From the NCBI RefSeq assembly GCF_030813505.1, contig NZ_JAUSUE010000004.1: a stretch of DNA of 64,000 nt. One strand, written 5' to 3'. Both the position numbers and the translations under genes were made by a program. Below, in pieces: positions 43,384 through 51,260 of this stretch (its first letter is position 1; each line of letters opens with the position of its first letter). Under the pieces are notes generated by a model. The model did not search any database, was not told the origin of the DNA, and worked only from the letters and a program-made list of their open reading frames with translations. The stretch comes from Pectinatus haikarae. GTDB taxonomy: Bacteria > Bacillota > Negativicutes > Selenomonadales > Selenomonadaceae.

Positions 43384-44430
43384 ATGGATAAGCGGCCGTC
43401 AAAAAGAGGCAGAAACGCTGCTGTCGGCGCAGTTGTACTTATTGCTGTCCTGATATCGGCTTTTTTTGCTGTAAAGTATTTTTCAAGGCCGATTGCTGAC
43501 AAGCCCTCTTCAAATTACAGTGCTGGAGTAATAAGACTTAGTGAAGTTATTAAACTGCATCCCCGTTACAATGATTTGCGCAAACTTTACGATGAAAGGA
43601 CAGCTATTGCCGCAGAAATAAGTAAGCAGCCCGGAAATATTCCGCAAGAGAAATCAGACAATGAAACAGCAGAGGCTTTTTCTAATCTTGCACAACAGAA
43701 AGATGATATGGGCATACGTATTGTTGATAGGAAACTGCAGGATGAACTGGTGGCAAGGGAAAAAAGTTTGCGTGCGCAGGTAGCTGACCCAAAATCGGCA
43801 GAGATGAAAACGGAAAATGATAAATATGAAAATGCAATCTTCAATTGTTCCTTAAAACTGGATAATGCGGAAAATTTGCGACTTACTCCCGATGAAATAG
43901 ATAATCTTCAGAAGGAAATTATGAGGTTGAAAAAAGAACGGTCTGCAAAGGTTCGGGCTGTCTCAGAAAAATATGAAAGTTATATTCAAAAGGAACTGGG
44001 AAAATATTACAGCGATCGTCTTAATCATTTTAAAGGTACCTTGACAGAAAGAGATGCTGATAATCTGGCTAAAGCCGATTCGCAAAAAGCAGCTTTCGAA
44101 AATGCGAGAGAAGAGATGATAAAAAGGCAGAATGATGAAATGACCGATCGCAGAAAAACATATTTAGCCTTATTAAAAGCATTTGATAATAAGAATAGTG
44201 AGATAAATGCATTGAGAGAAATTATGATCAATGATATTGCTGCGAAAGCATCGAAATTTGCTGTTATGTATCATTTGGATATCATTTATGCCGATCAACA
44301 GCAAATATCAAATGATACATTTTTGACAAAGGATGGATGGGACAGTCTTTTCAGTGACCAAATAGTGACAACATCGTCTGTGCTGGATATTACAGACGAT
44401 GTCCTAAAACAAATGCAGAATGCCGGTTAA
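43384..44430 (+). CDS. Long, membrane-anchored OmpH/Skp-like protein (copy 2)
   Basis: From ATG 43384 this is 349 aa, with GGGAGG about 11 bases upstream; a GTG at 43372 falls inside that site. It has a cytoplasmic KRPSKRGRN start, one membrane helix (about 15-33), then an OmpH-like start (SAGVIRLSEVIKLHPRYNDL), about 200 residues of highly charged coiled coil, and an OmpH-like end (MYHLDIIYADQQQISNDTF and SVLDITDDVLKQM). It is twice the length of ordinary Skp because of the extended coiled coil, and it lacks a cleavage site typical of exported soluble proteins. It overlaps neither neighbour and lies between two other OmpH-type genes. Confidence 0.8.
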   Translation: MDKRPSKRGRNAAVGAVVLIAVLISAFFAVKYFSRPIADKPSSNYSAGVIRLSEVIKLHPRYNDLRKLYDERTAIAAEISKQPGNIPQEKSDNETAEAFSNLAQQKDDMGIRIVDRKLQDELVAREKSLRAQVADPKSAEMKTENDKYENAIFNCSLKLDNAENLRLTPDEIDNLQKEIMRLKKERSAKVRAVSEKYESYIQKELGKYYSDRLNHFKGTLTERDADNLAKADSQKAAFENAREEMIKRQNDEMTDRRKTYLALLKAFDNKNSEINALREIMINDIAAKASKFAVMYHLDIIYADQQQISNDTFLTKDGWDSLFSDQIVTTSSVLDITDDVLKQMQNAG

Positions 44431-44452
44431 ACAGGCAGGGAGGAATAAGATT

Positions 44453-44938
44453 TTGAATCAAAAAATGAAATATATTTTGATGGTATCGCTGTTGATTATA
44501 GGAATTAGTGTATTATTGGGAGGGTGTTCCAATAAAGCTAAAATAGGTTATATAGATATAAGTCGAGTTGCTGCGGAAAGTCCTCAGCTGAAAGTATTGA
44601 ACGACAATTTTGAGAAAGAGTATAAACCTTTTACTGAACAGATGGAAGACTTGTCTAAAAAACAAGACAGCATGTCTAAGGAGGATTATACAAAGGCAGT
44701 ACAGGATCTTCAACGCAAAGTTTATGGAGTGCAGCAGAAATACAATGCTCAGAGACAAGCGCTTATAGATAAAATTTTGGAACAGATTTCCAAGGAAAAA
44801 GGATTGTCTGCGGTAACTATTAAATCATCAGCCGGTATTGATCCGACAGCCCCGGAAGAAAATGCGGCCAGTGTGGATGGAGTCGTTGTACAGGGTGGTA
44901 TTGATGTAACAGATGAAGTTATTCAAAAGTTGCAGTGA
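44453..44938 (+). CDS. OmpH/Skp-family lipoprotein (copy 3)
   Basis: From TTG 44453 (GGGAGG nine bases upstream) this is 161 aa. The signal peptide ends in a lipobox, SVLLGGCSNK, so the mature protein should be lipid-anchored. The remainder is an Skp core: IGYIDISRVAAESPQLKVLN, a coiled coil (YGVQQKYNAQRQALIDKILE), then KGLSAVTIKSSAG and VQGGIDVTDEVIQKLQ. As with other OmpH paralogues, its partner is presumably unfolded barrel proteins, held near a membrane. A frame extending to 44420 overlaps the previous gene. Confidence 0.85.
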   Translation: MNQKMKYILMVSLLIIGISVLLGGCSNKAKIGYIDISRVAAESPQLKVLNDNFEKEYKPFTEQMEDLSKKQDSMSKEDYTKAVQDLQRKVYGVQQKYNAQRQALIDKILEQISKEKGLSAVTIKSSAGIDPTAPEENAASVDGVVVQGGIDVTDEVIQKLQ

Positions 44939-44951
44939 GGAGTATTCAGCT

Positions 44952-45965
44952 ATGGAAAAAACATTAGGTGAGCTGGCTCAAATCATTGACGGACGACTGG
45001 CCGGTGAGGCGACAATTATGATCAGGGGAGTTGCGGGCATTGCGGCAGCAGCTCAAGGAGATATCACATTTGCTGTTGACGGGCATATTGAAGAGGCTGA
45101 AAAATGCGGTGCATCTGCCGTAATTATTCCTAATACCGTTGAGAATTTTTCTCTGCCGGCTATTTTTGTGGATAATCCCCGGGAAGTATTTATAAAGCTC
45201 GTAAAGCTTTTTACTCCACCGTTGGCAATAAAACGCAAAATAAGTGATAAAGCTTCGATAGGTAATAACGTTGTAATCGGCAAAAATGTGGCCATTATGC
45301 CATTTGCAGTTGTTGATGATAATGCAGTTGTCGGCGATAATGTGATATTATACCCACATGTTTATGTTGGACAATACGCAAGAATTGGCAAGGGCAGCAT
45401 GTTGTATTCAAGCGTTACAGTGCGCGAATTTTGTGAAGTCGGTGAAAATGTGATAATTCACAGTTCAGCCGTAGTCGGTTCTGACGGTTTCGGTTTTGTC
45501 ACTAAAAACGGTAAACATATAAAAGTTCCTCAGGTGGGAAACGTAGTTATAGAAGATGATGTTGAAATAGGAGCACATGCGGCAGTAGATCGTGCTGCAA
45601 TGGGGTCTACTTATATTCGCAGGGGAACAAAAATTGATAATCTTGTACATATTGGGCATAGCTGTGACATCGGCGAAAATACTTTGATTGTTGCTCAAAC
45701 AGGTATATCCGGTTCCACAAAGGTGGGAAGAAATGTGACCTTTGGCGGACAAGCGGGTATAGTAGGACATATTAATATTGGTGCCGATTCGATATTCGCA
45801 GCACGGTCCGGTGTTATAAATGATACACCTGAAGGTGTTTTTTACGCAGGTTTTCCGGCCAGGCCCCATCAGGAATGGCTGAGGATCACAGCTGCTTCAT
45901 CGCATTTGCCGGAGTTGCTGAAAAAAATGAAAAAGATACAGCGTGATTCAGGGAATGATAATTGA
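44952..45965 (+). CDS. lpxD: UDP-3-O-acylglucosamine N-acyltransferase LpxD
   Basis: LpxD adds the second 3-hydroxyacyl chain in lipid A synthesis, from acyl-ACP to the free amine made by LpxC. From ATG 44952 (GAGGAG ten bases upstream) it is 337 aa. The N-terminal uridine-binding domain (GVAGIAAAAQGDITFAVDGH) is followed by hexapeptide repeats forming a left-handed helix (VGSDGFGFVTKNGKHIKVPQ) and the catalytic region IDNLVHIGHSCDIG (H236 the likely base). It is the first lpx gene of the cluster, followed by a terminator. Confidence 0.97.
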   Translation: MEKTLGELAQIIDGRLAGEATIMIRGVAGIAAAAQGDITFAVDGHIEEAEKCGASAVIIPNTVENFSLPAIFVDNPREVFIKLVKLFTPPLAIKRKISDKASIGNNVVIGKNVAIMPFAVVDDNAVVGDNVILYPHVYVGQYARIGKGSMLYSSVTVREFCEVGENVIIHSSAVVGSDGFGFVTKNGKHIKVPQVGNVVIEDDVEIGAHAAVDRAAMGSTYIRRGTKIDNLVHIGHSCDIGENTLIVAQTGISGSTKVGRNVTFGGQAGIVGHINIGADSIFAARSGVINDTPEGVFYAGFPARPHQEWLRITAASSHLPELLKKMKKIQRDSGNDN

Positions 45966-46075
45966 TGAAGTTTCATGTAAAGTAGTTTTGACAAAAGTAT
46001 GCTGTTTTTGGAGAGAGTATATACGTCAATCTGAATACGTGGCATAATATAATCGTTAAATAAAAATTTTGTATT

Positions 46076-46099
46076 AAAAAACGGCGCCAGCCGTTTTTT
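46076..46099 (+). terminator. Terminator after lpxD
   Basis: Arms AAAAAACGGC and GCCGTTTTTT surround a 4-base loop, and the T-run continues for two more bases. Confidence 0.8.
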
Positions 46100-46153
46100 T
46101 TGGTTAGTTATATTATAATAGATAATATAAGAACAACTTGAAAGGATTATACC

Positions 46154-46783
46154 ATGTTGCGCAACATATATATGTCGGCTATTCTTGCTGCTGTGATTCT
46201 GTTTAAACTGCCATGTGCTGAAATGGCTCCAACCACATATGGACCGACTGGTCTGATTGATATTCCTACTTCTGATATAGTAAGGACTGATCAAATGGAA
46301 GTAGGGTATTATAGTCTTGATAAAAAGAATTATGAAGTTTTTGCTCTTCCTTTAACGAAAAATATAGAAATAAGCGGTTCATTGCGCAATGAAGATAAAG
46401 AACATACCTTAAAAACCTTAAATGCCAAGGTTAATATCCGGCAGGAAAAAATTCTTAATCCCGGTATAGCCTTGGGTGTATATGATATGGCAAACAATGA
46501 TAAAAGATCTGTCTATATTTCGGCTAGCAAGGCAGTGCCTTTTGGGCTGAGACTTACGGCGGGAGTCGGCACCAACTATTATAAAGATGGTTTTGTAGGG
46601 GTGGAAACAAGACTGATTCCGCTCTCAAAAGGAGGATCCTTTCCGGATATGTCATTAATGATAGAACATATCGATAAAAAAACATCATATGGTCTTCGTA
46701 TGGCAACGGCGCGCGGATTGCAAATAACAGCGGGATGGCGTGATAAAGAGCCATTTTGGGGAATTACATATACAGTGCCGTAA
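46154..46783 (+). CDS. Small YjbH-like outer-membrane protein
   Basis: This 209-aa protein has a short signal peptide (about 1-23) and then TTYGPTGLIDIPTSDIVRTD, which resembles the start of the YjbH/exopolysaccharide outer-membrane family (GGTGLI-type motif). The remainder is a series of amphipathic strands (LGVYDMANNDKRSVYISASK, then FGLRLTAGVGTNYYKD) ending in WGITYTVP. YjbH proteins are about 700 aa with two barrels; this one has only the first. It sits alone between lpxD and lpxC, with terminators or promoters on both sides. AAAGGA precedes ATG 46154. A surface-glycan or porin-like role is an inference. Confidence 0.65.
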   Translation: MLRNIYMSAILAAVILFKLPCAEMAPTTYGPTGLIDIPTSDIVRTDQMEVGYYSLDKKNYEVFALPLTKNIEISGSLRNEDKEHTLKTLNAKVNIRQEKILNPGIALGVYDMANNDKRSVYISASKAVPFGLRLTAGVGTNYYKDGFVGVETRLIPLSKGGSFPDMSLMIEHIDKKTSYGLRMATARGLQITAGWRDKEPFWGITYTVP

Positions 46784-46825
46784 TGCAGGTAATAATACGG
46801 CGGCTGCGTCGTACCGCAAAAGGAC

Positions 46826-46854
46826 TTGCAGGAAAAGCAGAAGTCCTGTAAAAT
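46826..46854 (+). promoter_or_regulatory. Possible promoter of the lpxC operon
   Basis: TTGCAG (46826-46831) and TAAAAT (46849-46854) are 17 bases apart. A stem AGGACTT/AAGTCCT (46821-46827, 46841-46847) overlaps this promoter, either as an operator-like element or as the terminator of the preceding gene. Confidence 0.35.
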
Positions 46855-46882
46855 ATAATAATATCAAGCGGGAGGATTTTTA

Positions 46883-47710
46883 ATGTGTTATCAGACAACA
46901 GTGGCTCGGCAAGTCATATGTGACGGAATGGGGCTTCATTCAGGAAAAGGTGTCATAATGAAGATATTGCCGGCCCCAGTGGATACCGGCATTGTTTTTG
47001 TGAGAACTGATATGCCGGGAATGCCGCGGATAGAGGCCGTTGCGGAACATGTAACGACAACCGTTCGGGCCACAACTATCAGCAATGGTGATGTGCGGAT
47101 TTTTACCATTGAGCACCTTCTTTCAGCCCTACATATATATGCTATTGATAATTGTTACATAGAGATAGATGGAGAGGAGCCGCCTGTTGAGGATGGCTGT
47201 TCTGCTTATTTTTTTGCTGCACTGCAGAAGGCAGGCAGAAAAATACAGGACAGGCAGCGCAGGCCGGTGATTATAGATAAAGTTTACCGCATAGATGACG
47301 GAGAGAGATTTGTCATAGCTGTTCCTTATGATGGATTGAGAATAAGTTTTACATCATTGAATGAACATCCTTTAATAGGCATACAATATGCTGACTTTAT
47401 AGTTGATGAATCGACTTATGCAGAAGAAATAGCTCCTGCACGCACTATTGCTTACGAAAAAGAAATTGAGCAGCTCAAAAAAATGGGATTAGGTTTGGGC
47501 GGAACGTTAGATAATGTAATTGTTTATAATGATAAAGGATGGATAAATAAACTGCGTTTTATAGACGAGTTAGTCCGCCATAAAATACTTGATATAATAG
47601 GTGATATCAGATTGAGCGGCGGAGTTGTAAAGGGGCATTTTATTGCCGTAAAATCAGGACATCAACTTAATACCGAATTGGCAAAGATAATAAGAAGAAA
47701 TTGCCAATAG
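46883..47710 (+). CDS. lpxC: UDP-3-O-acyl-N-acetylglucosamine deacetylase LpxC
   Basis: This is the zinc enzyme that commits UDP-acyl-GlcNAc to lipid A. It is 275 aa, slightly shorter than E. coli LpxC (305). Zinc ligands are visible as H78 (FTIEHLLSAL), H233 and D237 (ELVRHKILDIIGD); H260 in VKSGHQLN is the general acid-base. The start GMGLHSGKGV follows the usual opening. Start ATG 46883 has GGGAGG upstream. It heads lpxC-fabZ-lpxA-lpxI-lpxB. Confidence 0.97.
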   Translation: MCYQTTVARQVICDGMGLHSGKGVIMKILPAPVDTGIVFVRTDMPGMPRIEAVAEHVTTTVRATTISNGDVRIFTIEHLLSALHIYAIDNCYIEIDGEEPPVEDGCSAYFFAALQKAGRKIQDRQRRPVIIDKVYRIDDGERFVIAVPYDGLRISFTSLNEHPLIGIQYADFIVDESTYAEEIAPARTIAYEKEIEQLKKMGLGLGGTLDNVIVYNDKGWINKLRFIDELVRHKILDIIGDIRLSGGVVKGHFIAVKSGHQLNTELAKIIRRNCQ

Positions 47711-47732
47711 TTTAAAAATTGGAGGAATAAGA

Positions 47733-48176
47733 ATGATCGATATAAATGAAATTCAAAAAGTATTGCCGCATCGTCCGCCGTTTTTGCTTATTGACCGTAT
47801 CCTGGAAGTTGTTCCCTTTAAAAGTGCAATAGGAATAAAAAATGTAACGATAGGAGAGGCACATTTTCGCGGACATTTTCCTAATCATCCGATAATGCCA
47901 GGCGTTCTTATTTTGGAGGCTATGGCACAGGTGGGTGGGTTTGCCATGCTATATCCGGAAGAAAATCGTGGAAAACTGGCATTTTTTGGTGGAATGGAAA
48001 ATGTGAAATTTAAAGTTCCCGTTGTTCCCGGTGATCAATTAGTAATGAAAGCCAGCTTAATGAAAGTGCGGGGAGAATTTGGCAAACTCCATGCAGAAGC
48101 TTTTGTCGATGATAAACTTGTAGCTCAGGGAGATTTTACATTTGCTCTAAAAAAAGTAAATGATGCCGAAAAATAG
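47733..48176 (+). CDS. fabZ: (3R)-hydroxyacyl-ACP dehydratase FabZ
   Basis: FabZ dehydrates 3-hydroxyacyl-ACP in fatty-acid elongation and so competes with LpxA/LpxD for the same precursor. It is 147 aa, typical. LPHRPPFLLIDRILEV near the N-terminus and HFRGHFPNHPIMPGVLILEA (H48 and E62 catalytic) form the hot-dog-fold active site. It lies between lpxC and lpxA, as in many diderms, 22 bases after lpxC. Confidence 0.97.
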   Translation: MIDINEIQKVLPHRPPFLLIDRILEVVPFKSAIGIKNVTIGEAHFRGHFPNHPIMPGVLILEAMAQVGGFAMLYPEENRGKLAFFGGMENVKFKVPVVPGDQLVMKASLMKVRGEFGKLHAEAFVDDKLVAQGDFTFALKKVNDAEK

Positions 48177-48330
48177 TTATGATCAATAGGAATATGCCAA
48201 AAATGTATGAAATTTTTCTGAAAATAGTTGTTTTTAAAGAAATATGAAGGGTGGAATAATTTTCCTCGTATGGATTTTATCCATATAAAAGATGTTGGAT
48301 AAAGTTCCGACGTTGGTGAGGAGTGGGATT

Positions 48331-49146
48331 ATGAATGCAGAAAATAAAGTAATTGCATATATACATCCAACCGCTGTTATACATCCCCATGCGAAGATTG
48401 GTAAGAACGTTCAAATAGGGCCATATGCAGTAATTGATGAAAATGTTGAAATTGGCAACGGTACAAAAATAATGCCGCATGCGATAGTGACAGGTTGGAC
48501 AGGGATAGGTGAGAATTGTGTTATCTATCCGGGAGCAGTAATTGGATCTGATCCACAGGATTTGAAATTTAAAAGTGAAAAATCTTATGTTTTTATAGGG
48601 GATAGAACTACTATAAGAGAATGTGCCACTATTCATCGCGGCTGTGGAGCTGAAAGCGAGACCCGTATAGGTGATGATTGTCTCCTCATGGCTTATACGC
48701 ATGTGGCGCATAACTGCATTGTCGGCAATCATGTAATTATGTCTAATTCGGCGATGATTGCAGGGCATGTTGTGGTTGAAGACAGAGTTGTTATCGGCGG
48801 GATAACAGGCGTTCACCAATTCGTTCGTATTGGGCGCAATGCGATGATCGGCGGGGCTTCTAAACTAGTCCAGGATGTTGTACCCTACACTATCGTTGAC
48901 GGGCATCCGGCTAAAGTCAGCGGACTTAACAATGTAGGTATGTCCAGGGCAGGTGTTTCTATAGATGCCAGACGAAATATAAAAAAAGCTTACAAAATAT
49001 TGTATAGATCCAGTCTTAGTCTTTCACAGGCAATAGAAGTTATTGAGCAGGATGTTGAATCATGTGAAGAAATAGAGCACTTGCTGCGATTTCTGCGTAA
49101 TGCAGAACGCGGCATATGTCGCACGCGTAGGGATAATGTGGAATAA
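48331..49146 (+). CDS. lpxA: UDP-N-acetylglucosamine O-acyltransferase LpxA
   Basis: LpxA performs the first step of lipid A synthesis, moving a 3-hydroxyacyl chain onto UDP-GlcNAc. From ATG 48331 (GAGGAG seven bases upstream) it is 271 aa; a frame extending to 48292 lacks support. Hexapeptide repeats fill residues 10-190, with YTHVAHNCIVGNH holding the catalytic histidine (H127), then GVHQFVRIGRNAMIGGASKL and the C-terminal helical bundle. The chain length it uses (set near the hydrocarbon ruler) cannot be read here. A small hairpin (48269-48285) lies in the 150-base gap after fabZ. Confidence 0.97.
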   Translation: MNAENKVIAYIHPTAVIHPHAKIGKNVQIGPYAVIDENVEIGNGTKIMPHAIVTGWTGIGENCVIYPGAVIGSDPQDLKFKSEKSYVFIGDRTTIRECATIHRGCGAESETRIGDDCLLMAYTHVAHNCIVGNHVIMSNSAMIAGHVVVEDRVVIGGITGVHQFVRIGRNAMIGGASKLVQDVVPYTIVDGHPAKVSGLNNVGMSRAGVSIDARRNIKKAYKILYRSSLSLSQAIEVIEQDVESCEEIEHLLRFLRNAERGICRTRRDNVE

Positions 49147-49158
49147 AAGGGGATTTGT

Positions 49159-49965
49159 ATGGAAGCTGTAGGCTTATTGGCCGGTGAGGGCAGACTGCCG
49201 GTAGAATTTGCGTCTGCTGCCAAAAGTGCAGGAATGAAGGTTTTTGCTGTAGGCTTATTGGCATCTTCAGACGAAGCTTTGGAGAAGGCTTCGGAATGTT
49301 TTGTTAGGATTAATGTAGCAAAGTTAGATGAAATTATAAAATTTTTTAAAGATAATAATATAAATAAGGTTACAATGCTGGGAAAGGTAACAAAAAAATT
49401 GCTGTTTAATGGGCAGCATGAGCAGATAGATGATAGAATGATGAAATTGATTATGTCGCTTAAAGATCGAAACGACGATACTTTGATGCTGGCATTTGTA
49501 CGAGAGCTCGCAGCTGAAGGAATCGAAACGGTTGACCAAACTGCATTGCTGAAACTGCTTATGCCCAAAGCAGGTATACTGTCGGCATGTAAGCCCACAG
49601 AAAGTGAAAGTGATGATATCAAGTTTGGTTTTTTAACAGCAAAAAAATTAGGAGAGCTTGATATAGGGCAGACAGTCGTAATTAAAGATAAGGCAATTAT
49701 GGCTCTTGAAGCCATAGAAGGAACTGATGCATGCATTTTGCGCGGAGGAACACTTGCCGGAGGCGGTGCAGTAGTGGTGAAAACTGCTAAACCACAGCAG
49801 GATGACCGTTTTGATGTACCGACAGTTGGTATAAGGACAATTGAATCTATGATTGCATCCGATGCCAAGGTATTGGCGGTTGAGTCAGGAAAAACAATAA
49901 TTGTAGACAGAGAAAAATTCTTGTCTGTCGCGAATGACAATGGTATAGTGGTAGTGGCGATCTGA
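49159..49965 (+). CDS. lpxI: UDP-2,3-diacylglucosamine diphosphatase LpxI
   Basis: LpxI hydrolyses UDP-2,3-diacylglucosamine to lipid X, replacing LpxH of E. coli; it belongs to the former DUF1009 family. It is 268 aa. The N-terminal VGLLAGEGRLPVEFASAAKS and the C-terminal ILRGGTLAGGGAVVVKTAKP, then FDVPTVGIRTIESM (the Asp being the likely catalytic residue), are signatures. It sits between lpxA and lpxB, which supply and use its substrate and product. Confidence 0.96.
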   Translation: MEAVGLLAGEGRLPVEFASAAKSAGMKVFAVGLLASSDEALEKASECFVRINVAKLDEIIKFFKDNNINKVTMLGKVTKKLLFNGQHEQIDDRMMKLIMSLKDRNDDTLMLAFVRELAAEGIETVDQTALLKLLMPKAGILSACKPTESESDDIKFGFLTAKKLGELDIGQTVVIKDKAIMALEAIEGTDACILRGGTLAGGGAVVVKTAKPQQDDRFDVPTVGIRTIESMIASDAKVLAVESGKTIIVDREKFLSVANDNGIVVVAI

Positions 49966-49971
49966 TAAAAT

Positions 49972-50015
49972 AGACGCGGCGGATTTTCAAAATGAATTAT
50001 CCTCGCGTCTTTTTC
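49972..50015 (+). terminator. Hairpin with T-run between lpxI and lpxB
   Basis: Arms AGACGCG (49972-49978) and CGCGTCT (50004-50010) enclose an imperfectly paired inner part, followed by TTTTT. It may limit read-through into lpxB. Confidence 0.6.
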
Positions 50016-50060
50016 TGCTCGTTGTTTTGCCCATAACGAATTTATTTGGTTGGAGATATG

Positions 50061-51221
50061 ATGCATAAAATAATGTTTTCTGCCGGAGAAGTATCGGGCG
50101 ATATGCATGGTGCTAATTTGGCGGCTGCATTGAAAAAAATGGAACCCGGCATAAAAATGTTTGGTCTTGGTGGAGCTATGATGCGCAGGGAAGGTGTGGA
50201 TCTTGTTGCCGACATGGCGCAGTACAGCGTCATGGGGTTTTATGAGGTTTTGCTCAATGTGGGCAGATTGCTTAAACTCCGTTCTAAAATGATACGTTTT
50301 ATGAAGACCGAAAAACCGGATATACTTGTTCTGATCGATTATCCCGATTTTAACTGGCGTCTGGCACCAGCAGCAAGGAAACTCAATATTCCTGTGTTTT
50401 CCTATATTCCGCCGTCCGCATGGGCATGGCGAAAGGGAAGAGCAAAAAATGTGGCAAAAATTGCCAATAAGATCGCTGCAATTTTTCCTTTTGAAACAGA
50501 TGCTTATGAGGCGGCAGGAGCCGACATTCAATTTGTTGGCAATCCGCTTCTCGACACAGTGAAAGCTGCTATGAACAGCAGTGAAGCTTATGAATACTTC
50601 TCACTGGACAGTAAAAAAATACATATTCTGCTTTTGCCGGGAAGCCGTAAACAGGAAATAGAAATGATACTGCCTGTGATGCTGCAAGCAGCATGTTTAT
50701 TTAAGGAAAAGCATAGTGAGACTGAATTCCATATAGCTGTGGCGCAGGGGATTGATGAAGAACATTTGCGTGATATGGCAGGAAAATACGGATTGATTTT
50801 GAAATTCCATAGGGACAGGCTTTATGATCTGATGGGGAATTGTGATGTCGCTTTCGCTACGTCAGGAACGGTAGTTTTGGAAGCGGCTATGATGGGGCTT
50901 CCTTCGGTCGTTTTGTACCGCATGTCGAAGCTGACATATTGCATAGCAAAATTATTTGTTGATGTAGAATTTTTCAGTCTTCCTAATATTCTGGCGCAAA
51001 AAAAGATTATACCGGAGCTTTTACAAGATAATGTCACTCCGGAGAATATTGTTATTGCCGCGGATTCCATTATGCAAAATGGCAGAGAAAAGAATGAAGC
51101 GGTCTTGAAGAGCATAAAAAGAAAGCTGGGCATACCGGGTGTAGCGGACCGCACAGCCGGATTAATAATAGAAACGGCAGATAAATTCAGTTCAGCTGGT
51201 TCAGTCTGCCAGAATGAGTAA
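50061..51221 (+). CDS. lpxB: Lipid-A-disaccharide synthase LpxB
   Basis: LpxB joins lipid X and UDP-diacylglucosamine to form the lipid A disaccharide. From ATG 50061 (the second of two adjacent ATGs, five bases after GGAG) it is 386 aa. The start MHKIMFSAGEVSGDMHGANL is the family opening. IPPSAWAWRKGRAKNVAKI, LLPGSRKQEIEMILPVM and FATSGTVVLEAAMMGLPSVV are GT-B/LpxB signatures. Followed after 39 bases by msbA. Confidence 0.97.
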   Translation: MHKIMFSAGEVSGDMHGANLAAALKKMEPGIKMFGLGGAMMRREGVDLVADMAQYSVMGFYEVLLNVGRLLKLRSKMIRFMKTEKPDILVLIDYPDFNWRLAPAARKLNIPVFSYIPPSAWAWRKGRAKNVAKIANKIAAIFPFETDAYEAAGADIQFVGNPLLDTVKAAMNSSEAYEYFSLDSKKIHILLLPGSRKQEIEMILPVMLQAACLFKEKHSETEFHIAVAQGIDEEHLRDMAGKYGLILKFHRDRLYDLMGNCDVAFATSGTVVLEAAMMGLPSVVLYRMSKLTYCIAKLFVDVEFFSLPNILAQKKIIPELLQDNVTPENIVIAADSIMQNGREKNEAVLKSIKRKLGIPGVADRTAGLIIETADKFSSAGSVCQNE

Positions 51222-51260
51222 GTGACATAAAATCGAACGAACAGGAACAAAGAATAACGA

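Noticed and set aside
48990..50531. Long open frame (513 codons) on the minus strand
   Set aside because: It lies fully antisense to lpxA end, lpxI and lpxB, which have clear family motifs; its translation is Ser/Ile-rich with no recognisable domain. It is a shadow frame.
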